DNA from: Pagrus major
Taxonomy: Eukaryota; Chordata; Actinopteri; Spariformes; Sparidae
Length of the DNA: 64,000 bases
Reading direction: 5' to 3'
NCBI RefSeq assembly: GCF_040436345.1
Contig: NC_133230.1
Coordinates: forward strand, 24,500,197 to 24,564,196
The notes beneath the pieces are model-generated. The model was not told where the DNA came from, searched no databases, and saw nothing but the letters and a program-made list of their open reading frames with translations. Of this stretch, positions 1 to 11,028 are shown piece by piece. Made by a program: the position numbers and the translations under genes. Numbering within the stretch: position 1 is the first letter of the stretch; each line of letters opens with the position of its first letter.

Positions 1-626
1 GGCATTTCACAGCCCAGCCGGGGGTACTGTATGTGCACATGTGTCTCTGCCTATCTGTGTTAAACACGAGATCTGAAACCTGCAGTATAGAGTAGAGCTA
101 GTGATGTTAAACATAGCATCTCTGATCTCATGCTATCGATGATAACAAGGTCTTTTGTTTGGGATGAAAGCTATTAAAGCATCTATCTGAGCACCTGAGG
201 GATTTTTTTTCTGGCTAGAAATACAACAAAAGCTCCACAGAGGGGGGAAAAATTAAAAAATCAGACCCGAGTGGGATCACACACACAGAAAAAAAAAACT
301 AATCCATGTCTTTTCAGGATTCTGGATTTGTTAAGATTTGGTTTCTACAAAGCATCTACACCCAACCAATAGCTCTATTAGCAGTCGCCTTTGTCAATCC
401 CACACCAGTCAGTCACAGCAGCAGTCCACCTCCTGTCCACAAGCCTTTGTGCTCCATCACTGGATGGGTGTGTCCAGCCAACATGTCTGACATCTATGTA
501 AAACGGGTTGGTGCAGCATGAAGAGACTGAACAAAGGGGTGGGCGGGAGTGTGAGAGTGGAAGCAGACTGGAGGGTGCGTGCTGAACCGTATGATCACTG
601 GAGTGTCCAGAGTGTCTGATTCACAC
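1..626. other. Left edge: presumed intron of ccdc9b, no exon seen
   Basis: The last visible ccdc9b exon ends at 627 with a GTGTGA donor, so the remaining downstream (3') exons of this minus-strand gene lie to the left of the window. I see no exon with usable splice sites here on either strand, only short A-rich tracts and ordinary non-coding sequence. Confidence 0.5.
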
Positions 627-3600
627 CTGTGCTGCTGTGTCTCTCTTGGTCATGTGAGGTGGCTGCTTCCCCCTCCCCGCTGACTCCGCCACGCGCTTCG
701 CCTGTCCATCATCTGTAGGGCTCTTGACGTCCGACCTCTTCTCCGGCTTCTCGCTCACCACCCTCTTACCCTGGAGAGACAGTTACACATATTAGAGTTT
801 CATAACTGTGGCAATGTGCAGTGTAATATAAGAGTCCTTAATCGTGTCCAAATTGTGCACAAGAATAATTACCTTGAGGGTACAATTATTAATTTGTAAT
901 GCACAATAACAGTAATTTATGAGAATAAATCAAAACATGTACCCCTGCCACCTGCTGGCCAGAGGATTCTCTGGACAGAGAGATGATTTTGATAACTCAA
1001 ATTGATGCTTTTATCCAGCAGCTTTCTGATTGAACAAGATTACATATTGTGCCTCACACAGCTGCACATTTCAAGCCATGCTAGCAGTGTGCCTGTCGGA
1101 CTGTCAGACTGACAGACCTCAAAGCAGGTTAGGCGTCTGTCTAATACTGCAACTTTCTAACGAATCTAATGTATATACTTAGCGTGTAATTAACATAATA
1201 CAATAATAATATGCTAAATATGCAAGTTTCCTGCTCAACCAGGTTGGATGCATTGCCATGACATGTGGTAAAGATGTCAGTGGTGTCCAGAGAATGTAAC
1301 CTAATGATCTCCAGACCTCTCCAGCAAATTCACATTTCATTTGATTAGTCAAAAACTTTGGTTTAAGACCAAATATCTGCTCCACAATTGACAATCCCAT
1401 CAGCCTCAAGTGAACTTTATGTTAATTGCTTATTAGCTAATGTTAGCACGCAAACACAAACACATGTTAAACATTTCTAAACAGCAGTATTTTAGCATTG
1501 TTATAATGAGCATGTTAGCATGTTAATGTTAGCATTTAGCTACCTTTCACAACCTGGTTGAGCAGGAAACTGGCTTATTTAGCATATTATTATTATATTT
1601 AGTTAATTACAAGTATATACATTAAATTCATTTGAAAGTTGCAGTATTAGACAGACGCCTAACCTGCTTCGAGTACTGGCCCAATTCAAGAACTGAAGAA
1701 ATGTTATATTTAGTACTTAATATTAATATTAATAATAATAATAAGGCTGGGTATCGAACTTTGGTACTTTTATGGCACCGACCAAGTTGCCTCGATGCGA
1801 TCGTGTATCAACAAATGTATTTTCGATTAGATTTCACGACAGCAGGAGTTAATCTCATCAGCGTCAGCGAGCCAATAAGAATGCAGCAAGCTTGTTGTGC
1901 CAAGATCTAGTAGTCACCAGGATTGGCAGTCTCGAGGCATGCAGTAAAAACACTAAGTTACGCCCAGAGACAGGGCTCACCAAGTATATGTGTAGTGTAA
2001 TCTTTTGTTAGAACATAGTTCATAAACTTGGTATCATTGTTCAGGAGCCAGTATCGAAGTCAAGGTATTCTTAATTGCTCTAAATATCAACAGTACTTTT
2101 CAGGAAAAATTAAGGCAAGCATATACGTAAAGTAATCTCAACTGTAAAAGCTATGACTCAGGCAAAGTAATTGTGGCAAGCGGAACATTCCCTCAAAGAT
2201 ATGTGATTTATTTATTTTTACTTTGTCACTCTGAGTACAAATTGACATTGCAGTATATTTACCCTTTTGCCAGCCATGGTGACCATTAGCTGCTTCCTGT
2301 GGCCTCGGCCAGCACCCTGCGGAGGGCTTTCTTCCCCCCTGTCGGGCCCGGCCTCCGGCTGTCCTTTCCCAGCTGGTGACCCACCGCTAAATGGCTTCGT
2401 CACCACCACACGATTATCCTGCTAACCGAACAGAACATATTATAAAATATTCAGTATCATGTTTGGAGCATCTTTACCTCAGAAACTGATTGTGTCGTCA
2501 TCAACAATGCTCTGCTGTGAGGCATTACATAGTCTTTGATGATTACAGTTTAAGTCTGTCACCTCATATTGAAAAACTCACACTGGTTGACTTGCTGATT
2601 GTGATGGTAAGATCATCAGCTTTGCCCTTCCGGCTCTGCAGCGCCATTCCTTCCTCTTCCGCCCTTTTCCTGTCCTCCTCGACCTCCTAAATACAACTCA
2701 ATGAAGAGCACAAACTAATCAGGAAGCCTGAAAGAGCTGCAGGCTTTCATAGGAAAGAAACATGCCCCAGACATGCATTTCTCCAGCTGATAATGACCAG
2801 TGAAAGTTTGGATTTCTCTGTCTGCGAGCACTTGTCCTTACCTTGTACCTCTTCATGAGCGCTTCATTCTTCCTGCGGAGAGCCTCGATCTTCTTGTCCA
2901 GCTCCAGGTCCCTCTCATGATCCCTCTTGGGCATCACGTCACTGGGGGTCTGGGAAGAGAATCATCATATCATTGATACAATAAAAAGTACCATAACATT
3001 TCAATATAGAAACTAAAACAAAGAGAGAACTGACTGATCGCTAATGGATGGAAAGTTGAATAGAATTTTTCTCCACAAAAAGTGAAGTCCTCACCACTCT
3101 GTGTGCTGCAATTACGCACAACACTAACACACCCTCACACCCACCGCAGATGGAGCATTCATTATGAAGCTCAGTTACACAGAGAGAATGTGTATGCAGA
3201 GCATTCAAAACGTCCCAACACGGTCAGCAGGGCATGCCTCCTCACACGACAAGAGGCCTCATACCAAAAAATCTCCATCTGCTCTCAAGTAACGTCAACT
3301 AGATGTGTGTTAACACTTCCTTTTAAGAAAATCTCTCTCTAACTCGCTGTAACAACTGCAAACATGTGCCAGATAGCTGCTGCGTTGGAAGCAAAGTGCA
3401 CAATTATTCAAAAGAGGCCAAATTAGGATATTACAGAATGATAACGAGGAGGCATCAACCATGTCCAACACAGATATCTCATTTCCTTTAGCCTGCAGTA
3501 ACTTAATGTTCCCTCTCCAGTCTTGTCTGCGCAGTCTTTCTTTGGTGCGGTGGGATATGGGTGGGTATAGTGTGGTTCACCGTGCAGCACGAGAGTTAGG

Positions 3601-6359
3601 AGAGTATGACACCCTCATTAAAGTGCAATATCACGAGAGGTTCAGGTCAGGTGCAAGACATGCCATGATGCCATGAAAGAAGCTGAATAAAATCCGCTGT
3701 ACTTTGTAGCCTGTTTTAAAGGAACAGTACGACATTTTGGAAGCAAACATATTCACTTTCCTGCCAAGAGTTAGATGAGAGGACTGATATCAATCTCATG
3801 TCTGTAGGTAAATATGAAGCTACAGCTTGCAGACGATTAACTTAAATTAGTTACCAGGAAGCACAAATATTTCAACATTTTTGTTGAAAGTAGTTTTTAT
3901 ATGGATTTAACAAAAATGTCTATTTGTGAACTTGAACGATTCAAGATGCATTTATTTTTATCATTTTACAACAGGGTTGTATAATGAAATTAAGTCGGTA
4001 TTACCTATATGCTATTCACAAAAAGAGGATTTATATATATGGATTAATAATTAATAAGGCTTAAAAATACACTTTTTTATATCGGTGTGCAGATGATAAG
4101 TTAAAGAGTCTCACAGCCTGAGGAAAGAAGCTGCTCTGTAGTCTGGTGGTATGGTAGCAGATACTTCTGTATCTTTTGCCGATAAGAACTAGTAAGCATT
4201 GGAATTTTTTCTTTCTTTTTGTTTCACATTTGTTCACCTGCTTCACCTCAGCTCAACTCGTGTAGACAGCAGCGTGTGTCCGTGCCTCCTTGTTCGAATA
4301 TCAACAATCAGCTCCTTGGTTTTGTTGACGATGATGTTGTTGATTTCCTCCCGATATGAACTCTCATTGTTATTTGTAATTGTGATGGTGTCTGCAAACT
4401 TCACAATAGAGTCCTCTCTATGTGGGGGAGTGCAGTCATGGGTATACAGTGTGAACAGGAGGGGCTAAGCACACAGCCCTGGAGGACTCCGGTGCTGGGC
4501 ACTAAAGTGCAGGACGTCTGACCGCCAATCTGAACTGTCTGGGATCTGTCTGAAGTGCTATTAGATAGATTTTGAACAGCTATGTAGAGATCCAGGCTGG
4601 CTGTTTTCCGAGTTTACAGTATTTGTGCTCAACTAACCAACTGCTGACACATGAAAGTGGTATTGACCATCTCATTCAACTCCTGGCAAGAAAGCTAATA
4701 TGCATATCTCCCAAAATGTTGAACTATTTCTTTAAATTGGTGCACCAGTGTAAATGAAATGCCAGCATGACAACAAGTCACAAGGCAGCTCCTGCCTTAT
4801 ATAAAATGTAATATATTGTTTCAAGAACACTCCAGGCAATGATACTAGTAGAGAAAAAAAACATTTCTACTCTCAAGAAAACTGCTCACTTGTCCTCTGC
4901 TTGTGGTTTAAGCTTGAAGAAGTTTTTAGAGTAATAATTCTTGGGGATCTATGATCAAAAATGATGGGGTAGATAAATACGTGCCAAAGCTTTGAAAGGA
5001 CGGGATCAGAATTAGGAGCTTGTGGCTGTTTAAAGGCATCTGATGTTTTCTTATTGCTTGCCAGCACCTGAGGGAACGCATCTTCATATCGTCTCAAAGA
5101 TTTCATTCAGCACACAAGCAACAGTACTCTGATGAAACTCAATGAACGACAATCATTGTCGAAAAAGGAGCTCTCAGCTCAATCAGCTTAAGTGTTTCCA
5201 ATTTTGCATCAATGCTGGCATCATCCGTTGTTTTTCACAGCCGTGGCGAGGTGACAACTACGCCGTCAAATAGAGAAGTTGCCTCTGCAGCTTGTTGAAA
5301 CTGCGAAAAACATCATTCATTTTGAAGTGTCCCCTTCTCCACGCTGTATAAATTATTCGGAGGGGTCAAACTTTCCTGACAGATACAGGAAGTGGACATG
5401 CCAACGTGAGTCAGGCATCCCCCACCGTTGCCCCAGTGACGACAAAAGAGTCAAGGCTGCTTACATGTGATGTTGCTAGCACAGAATGATGACTCACGGC
5501 TCGCGAGCGCACAAAGACCATCACATTGGGACTGCAAGGAATTCTTTCGTGCTTTTTCCATTTGCGCCACTGTCACGCCTGCAAAGACTGGCTGCCGCTG
5601 AGATGTTGTTGAACAGTTTGAGTTCGACAACAGCGCTCAAATCTCTTTATCAGAGACATAAATGTAAGGTGTCAGCACAGACTCTTGGTTAAATAACAAA
5701 AACTGGACATCCTGAAGGTAGTTGGGTCAAACCTGCAAAGACAACCTGAGCATGAGAAAAAGTTATAACTCACTCAGAGAGGCAGCAGGCTGGAAAGTGG
5801 CTACCTCACAGCTTCTAGTTGTCAGGGTATCCAAACACAACAGACCATGAGGACATACCACCAGGAATAGGCGCAAGGGAGAGAGACACGCTGCCGACTC
5901 CGGATCTTAGCAAGGCCGAATGGCGGAGTTTGAAGTGAACGACGGCCTCCTCAGACCAAAGTGGGGGAACACAGTACCCCTCTGGGTTCAGCCCAGCCAG
6001 CTCTGTGACTATGCCGCAGCGGGGCTAACATGCACACATAGCACACACAAACACAAAACACAGAGATGTTGTGGGTCTGCCAGCGGACGGCACCCATGCC
6101 CGGACAGGCAGGCAGAGAGGAGGAGGGGGCCCTGCAGATAGAGAGCTGCCAAGGCTTACTCCCCACCCAGCGTTCCTGCCACCTACAGGAGCTTCAGCAG
6201 GGGAGAGAAAGATCCAGAGGCACAACTGAAATGCTGCATGTAGCCAGAGCTAAATCTGCGACAGAGCAGAGGAGGAAGAGGGGGGAACCTAATAGCAGAG
6301 AGAGAGCGCTGAGGAGTGTGGGATGAGAGGAGAGAGAAGGCACTCACGGGTCTTTCCAT
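627..6359 (-). CDS. ccdc9b: Coiled-coil domain-containing protein 9B-like, 5' exons only (partial)
   Basis: Coding exons in transcription order: 6359-6348 (start codon and three more codons), 2949-2842, 2686-2582, 2421-2263 and 770-627. All joins are phase 0, with AG acceptors and GTGAGT, GTAAGG, GTGAGT, GTAAAT and GTGTGA donors. The second exon holds the family hallmark, a charged coiled coil around ELDKKIEALRRKNEALMKRY, followed by EVEEDRKRAEEEGMA. Later exons give the DDLTITIS, LMVTMAGKR and GKRVVSEKP blocks. These order the same way as human CCDC9B (TVTIS, LAVTM, GKRIVSEKP) and fit it better than CCDC9, so I chose 9B. About 150 residues are visible; the C-terminal part lies outside the window. 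The ATG at 6359 was chosen because it splices in phase onto the coiled-coil exon. The molecular function of the family is poorly known; CCDC9 has been linked to the exon junction complex, which is not shown here. Confidence 0.85.
1121..1669. mobile_element. Fold-back (long inverted repeat) MITE
   Basis: The arm at 1121-1246 is the reverse complement of the arm at 1550-1669 with few differences. Shared landmarks are AGCAGGTTAGGCGTCTGTC at the outer end and CAACCTGGTTGAGCAGGAAAC at the inner end. The roughly 300-bp centre holds repeated GTTAGCATGTTAATG-like units, common in fish fold-back elements. There is no coding capacity. It sits inside a ccdc9b intron. Family assignment needs a repeat library. 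Confidence 0.75.
3716..4735. mobile_element. TTAA-flanked MITE interrupted by a LINE fragment
   Basis: The left end TTAAAGGAACAGTACGACA (3716) and the reverse complement of the right end (TTTAAAGAAATAGTTCAACA, ending near 4735) are variants of one terminal inverted repeat, and TTAA is at both edges. The left 150 bp (TTAGATGAGAGGACTGATA and neighbouring sequence) matches a very common teleost MITE as I remember it. The middle carries a LINE remnant on the minus strand, so the LINE most likely inserted into an existing MITE. Confidence 0.7.
4060..4560 (-). pseudogene. Degenerate non-LTR retrotransposon (LINE) reverse transcriptase fragment
   Basis: Minus-strand translation, across frameshifts, reads TGVLQGCVLSP (the P/L-QG-xxLSP block of reverse transcriptase), then DSIVKFADTITI, where the catalytic F/Y-A-D-D box has lost one D, then VNKTKELIVDIR. 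The stretch finally ends with LQSSFFPQAVRLFNLSS, typical of the end of fish LINE ORF2. Several stops and frame breaks make it non-functional. It lies inside the MITE at 3716-4735. Confidence 0.75.
4740..6347. other. ccdc9b intron, no gene seen
   Basis: Between the MITE and the start exon at 6348 I find no exon with homology. It is the large first intron of ccdc9b. Short reading frames here lack recognisable motifs. Confidence 0.5.
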
Positions 6360-6577
6360 GTCAGCGGTGAGAGCTGGGCTGGGTCCAGGCGCGAGGCAGC
6401 CGAGGCGGCAGAGAGGGCTGCCTGGAGTCGACGATCATGCCTCGATTACAATGAGCCAAGTTGGGCAGGCAGCCAAGACGTCTAACAAATGCACAGAGCT
6501 CCCCTGTTAACGGATTTCACAGCACCCATCCGCTTGTCCTCTCTCCCTCTCTCTCTCTCCCCCTCTCTCTCTCTCCA
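6360..6577 (-). promoter_or_regulatory. ccdc9b: Probable 5' UTR and proximal promoter region of ccdc9b, with CT repeat
   Basis: Sequence directly upstream of the ATG at 6359 is moderately GC-rich (6375-6440). It is followed at about 6538-6577 by a CT microsatellite that reads as GA on the coding strand, typical of a core-promoter-adjacent tract. The transcription start cannot be fixed from sequence alone. Confidence 0.4.
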
Positions 6578-8752
6578 ACCCTCCCACCCTCCTGCACATA
6601 TGCTCTCTCACTCCCTCTCGCCCTCTCTGAAGCACTTGCTCTTTCCCCTCCTCGCTTGTCCTCTGCTCAAAGCATGCTGGTTAAAATCCCGTCACCCTCC
6701 CCAAATACACACACTCCGTGAATTTTAAAGTAAATTAGCGCTATTACTTAATTGACAATGGAATTTTTTACGCTTGGCAGCCACAGCTAATCTATATGAT
6801 TACTTTTTTTTTTTAATTAACATATTAAAATGCTGGACTGGCATTATGATAATAGTATTTTAATAGCCATAATCCATCTGTTTATTACATTTCTCGTTCT
6901 TTTCTAAAGCCATGGGCTCACAGGTATATGGTGCTGATAGTTTGTGTCAAATGAAGGTTATTGCCTACCATATGGTTAATATGCAGAAAAAAGATGCTTT
7001 TGTCTCAGTTTTTGATGTAGGAATTCAATAACCAGTATGTAGCATGTGTTTACTGTGTGGGTGTTTTCAAATGTCTTTTATGTTATATACTTGTTTTCCA
7101 ACCATATGAGACAGGAGAAAACTAATTCATTTAAAAAATAAAACAAAAATCATACATTTTTACAAAGCTTTCTGAATCCCTCCTAATGTGATAGAAGACC
7201 CTCGTGTCACTGGATAAAATCATATAAATCCAGACATTATAAATGAGATGCGTGTGTTGTTTGTTCTCACAACAGCTGCGTTGCCTACAAGCTCCAGACT
7301 ACATGTTTAGAGTACTAAAGAAGCTTCCTAAAGAGTGAAGGGGGGGCGGGGGTCGCATGCCAAATTTCCCACAATTCTTCATGCATGGCTGTGCTGTCTT
7401 TGCAAAAGCCAAGTCTGAGAGCTAATGACATGCAGCACACAGGCAGCCTGGCGGACAAATGCCACAGGCCTCTCAAGGAGAGCAGCAGAGGTGAAGTCAG
7501 TCACTTGAGACTCAGAGTCAGTGCTCTGCAATTTCCAGAGCATTATGGAAACAAACACATCTTTGAGAGTTACCAGTCTGAGCTACATTTTTAGCCACAC
7601 GAGCCCACATAGCTTACATTCTACATGGATCAATCCTGCTAATGAGCCAAAGCTCTTTAGGAAACATTTCAGCCCACAAGCATTTCAGTTATTTTAGAAT
7701 TAATATAAGAAATGTCTTAGAAAAATTAGTGTTTGATGTTGAGTCAATCCCTGAAATATTAATGCCTGCAAATAATTGTGCTTATGATCTGCAGTTGCAG
7801 CTGAATCGTGATGGGACGATATAAAAGTTTTATCGCAGATCGTGATAAAAACAGTCAGAATAAGCTGATCACTGTGAATTTCCTTTATAGGGACAATCGT
7901 ACATCAGTCGTACATCTTCAAAGCGATGATGTGAAAAAGCTGTCGAGCTTGCTAACCTACAGTCAGATAATGTTTTTTCTGAATCATTTTGAATCGACAC
8001 AGGCTGGAGCCCACTTCTTTTCAGTCACTCCAGAATCTTACACCTGTCACATCGGCTGAATCGCACACACAGAAAGAAGTCAATTGGATGTGTGGAAATA
8101 CTAATTACTCCAAACTAAAGAACAACAGGTAGATGAGGTGTCCTGCCCACCATTTAATGTCCTTTATCTATGATTTATAATTACCTCATTAAAGATTGTC
8201 TAATTGTTTTCACTATTACTAAAAAAAGATGTGTGTCCTAAATATGATGCAATAAAAATTATTTTAAAAGTTTGAAGCATATTTTGATTTTTATCTGAAT
8301 AATACCAAGAACAGAAATTATTTTAGCCATGATAATTGTGACATGAAAAGTCCATATTGTCCCATGCGTATGCACATACGTATTACTATAACCTTGTTAT
8401 TTTCAGTTCAATTTTAATGAGTTATTTGGTCATTAATTGGCTAAAGCTAACGTTATAGCTAGCAGGCTAAAGTGATTATATTCTCCCTACAAATGAAGTT
8501 AAATTTCTTCTAATGGCAAGCAATTCATTGTCTCCATTTCCATCCATCAGTACATCCATTAGCATTAGCTCGACCCGCTTATCCCTGAGGGTCAAGAGGG
8601 GGCTGGAGCTAATCTCCAATTTAGTTATTCCAATGTATGTCAAAATGTGTTGCAAATTGTGTATATTTACAGTTAAGTGTAATATGTGTCCACACATAAT
8701 TAAATTAGTTTAAAAGTAACATCAGACAGACAGACAGCATTACTGTACTTAC
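6578..8752. other. Non-coding stretch with an unclassified repeat
   Basis: No exon is recognised here. Around 7760-8350 there are GATCGTGAT/ATCG-type motifs and AATTATTTTAGCCATGATAATTG-like ends resembling old hAT-type MITEs of fish. I cannot define the borders. Confidence 0.3.
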
Positions 8753-8779
8753 CTCCATATTAGCTGGTTCTAGCATCAT
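8753..8779 (-). other. ccdc9b: Possible alternative first coding exon of ccdc9b
   Basis: On the minus strand a tandem ATG-ATG at 8779 opens nine codons that end in ATG GAG followed directly by a strong GTAAGT donor (8752-8747). The phase is 0, so it would join in frame to the ccdc9b coiled-coil exon at 2949. That makes it an alternative to the start exon at 6359. A CTG-rich stretch and a GC-rich patch (about 8820-8850, with a GGCGCC site) lie just upstream, as expected of a promoter-proximal exon. It could also be a chance donor. Confidence 0.4.
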
Positions 8780-10830
8780 CAAGCTAACAGCAGCAGCAAC
8801 AGCACAGGCACGGTGCAGTGACACATCGTGTCCACAAGGCGGCGCCAAATCCCGTGTAAAATGGAGTCTCCAGCACATGAAGAGCAGTCGTGTTTTCTGA
8901 GCTCAGCAGGCCTCCTCTCTCCCAGCCTGCTCTCCTGAAATATAACCTCGCAGTCACTGAGGTGGTGTGCAAGCAAATACTGTAGCTGACACAACTACAG
9001 ACAGCTACAGACCTCACTGACAGACTTTTTTAATCATTGCTGTTCAAACTTTTTTCTTGTTTTGTCAACCGTTGACCCCCGAGGTCAAGAAGGAATGGTC
9101 AAGCTCAGCTATAAAATATTTGATCATTGTCACGGGTGACAGTTGAATGTCTGTGTGTGGAGCTTCTTTACTTTGTCAAGTATTATGAAATGACTTGGGC
9201 TGTTTTTGGTTCAGAGACAAAGACATTTTAAATTAATTCAGATTAGTAATTGAATACTATTTGTGTGACTTTGACTTTTACTTAAGTAATATTTTAACAA
9301 ATAATTTATCTTTGATTTTGCTCAAGTGACTTCTGGTTACTTTCTACAACACATGTATTCGATAAAAGCGACAAATATTTTCAAAATAAAAACTTTTCTT
9401 TTAGTCTACCGGAGATTAATTGGAATAAATAAAAACAATGCACTGACAAATCTCAAATTATGATGAAATCAAAGAACAAAAACAATTATCAAAAACGTGA
9501 GTATAATATGATTAAACAGCATTTGCACTGCAGACATTCTGCTTTATATAAGCAGAAAATCAGTTGCAACCTGTCAGTCATCTCTGAGCTGTCCTCAACA
9601 CCAGGGGCCCTGTTCATTGTCAACTGTGATTAACCATGTCCTCTTGCAGCATCAAACACAAGTGTTTGATTCTAAAATTTAAATGAGGATCAGTAAAACA
9701 GATCATGATTTAACTCAGGGACATTCACAGAGTTGTACCTAAGCTACTCCTGCATTGTCTTTGCCGTGTGGGATCTGAGTACTTGTGAAAAAACGACAAT
9801 GATCAACAGACTCTTCTGGTTTTCACTTTCTACTGTTTATTTCATAACCTGATCCATTGAAAAAATGATTATCTAAAGTCACAAAGGTGCAATATGTTAT
9901 GAGAAATATACTTTAAAACAGCTTGTTGCACGGATCTTAGGAGTTAAGGATCTGTCACGCAAATTAATATGATTTGACAGTGTTTGTCTGACAGGTTTGG
10001 GCCTGTTCAGATGAACACGAGATCCTTGGCCTGAGCCACACATACGCCCGTTTACAGTATGGCAGTCTTCACCGAGTTGGTGCACAAATCCAAAAATGCC
10101 TGTAATCGTCAGGTTTGACAGGAGAACGAGTTTGCTCAAAAAAAGGGAAAAAATGTTCATGCACATCTTCAGTTTAACAGACAAAAGACAGATCATTCCA
10201 TAAGAATGTGGACGCCTAACGAAAAACCTCACCCATCAGATGTCAGACACCTGTTTGTCTCCTGCAGAGCACAATACCTGGATCACCTCATGTGATGTTT
10301 TTGATCGAGTTTTGTATGAATGCCTTAACACAATGACAGGTGTGTCCTAAAATTGTGATCTGTATAATTAGTGTAAATAAACACCAGAAAGAGAGGGCGG
10401 TTTATTCCAGTTTGACTTGGTGGTAACTGGTGACAAACAAAAACATGCGTACACAAATGGCAGGATTACCTCAATCACAAGTGGTACTGCTTTTTGCATT
10501 TATGCTTAGTGAAGTTTCTTATTTCTCTTCATGCATTTGTTTTCTTGAGGACCCATCACACCCTGGACACAGCCTTTTATTACAGAAAACTGTAACAGAT
10601 AAGCTAGATGCAGGGACAGTTTCACCCCAGACACCCCTCTGGTTACACCCCTGCTGTCAAGTGTCCTGTGAAGGGCGTTTAATGTTTTGAGGATAATCTG
10701 TCAATCACACGCAGAGAGAAAACAGCTGCCAGTTGTTTTTTGGCCACACCCAAATCTTACCTGTCTGCAACCATCAAACAGTCACATTTCAATGCATGAG
10801 GCAAACCAACCCACATTCTTCATCTCGTCT
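8780..10830. other. Intergenic region, nothing coding seen
   Basis: AT-rich sequence separating the divergent ccdc9b and RGG-rich genes. Reading frames such as the one at 10430-10690 have no initiation, splice or homology support. Confidence 0.5.
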
Positions 10831-10838
10831 GGCACCAC

Positions 10839-10845
10839 ATAAATA
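10839..10845 (+). promoter_or_regulatory. TATA-like box of the RGG-rich small gene
   Basis: ATAAATA lies about 60 bp upstream of a GTGAGT donor (10903) that ends a short non-coding first exon. The spacing to a start around 10865-10875 is normal for a TATA promoter. Confidence 0.4.
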
Positions 10846-11028
10846 ACAGACAGAACACACTGGTTAAACGGGAGTTATTTTGATCTCTGCACCAGGTACG
10901 AGGTGAGTGTTGTTGCTTATTTGAGATGGCTGCAAGAAACATAATAATTTCAGTTTCAAGATCCTTTATTTAACTTTTCTTTTTTCCCCTAGGAAAAGTC
11001 TTTCTACTGCTCTTGTCAACAAGAAAAA

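Noticed and set aside
6025-6326. Overlapping GC-rich frames next to the ccdc9b first exon
   Set aside because: Open by base composition only; the true start exon is the short one at 6348-6359.
10430-10690. 86-residue plus-strand frame with a hydrophobic start
   Set aside because: No splice, poly(A) or homology support; the composition is that of random AT-rich sequence and it lies before the RGG gene's promoter.
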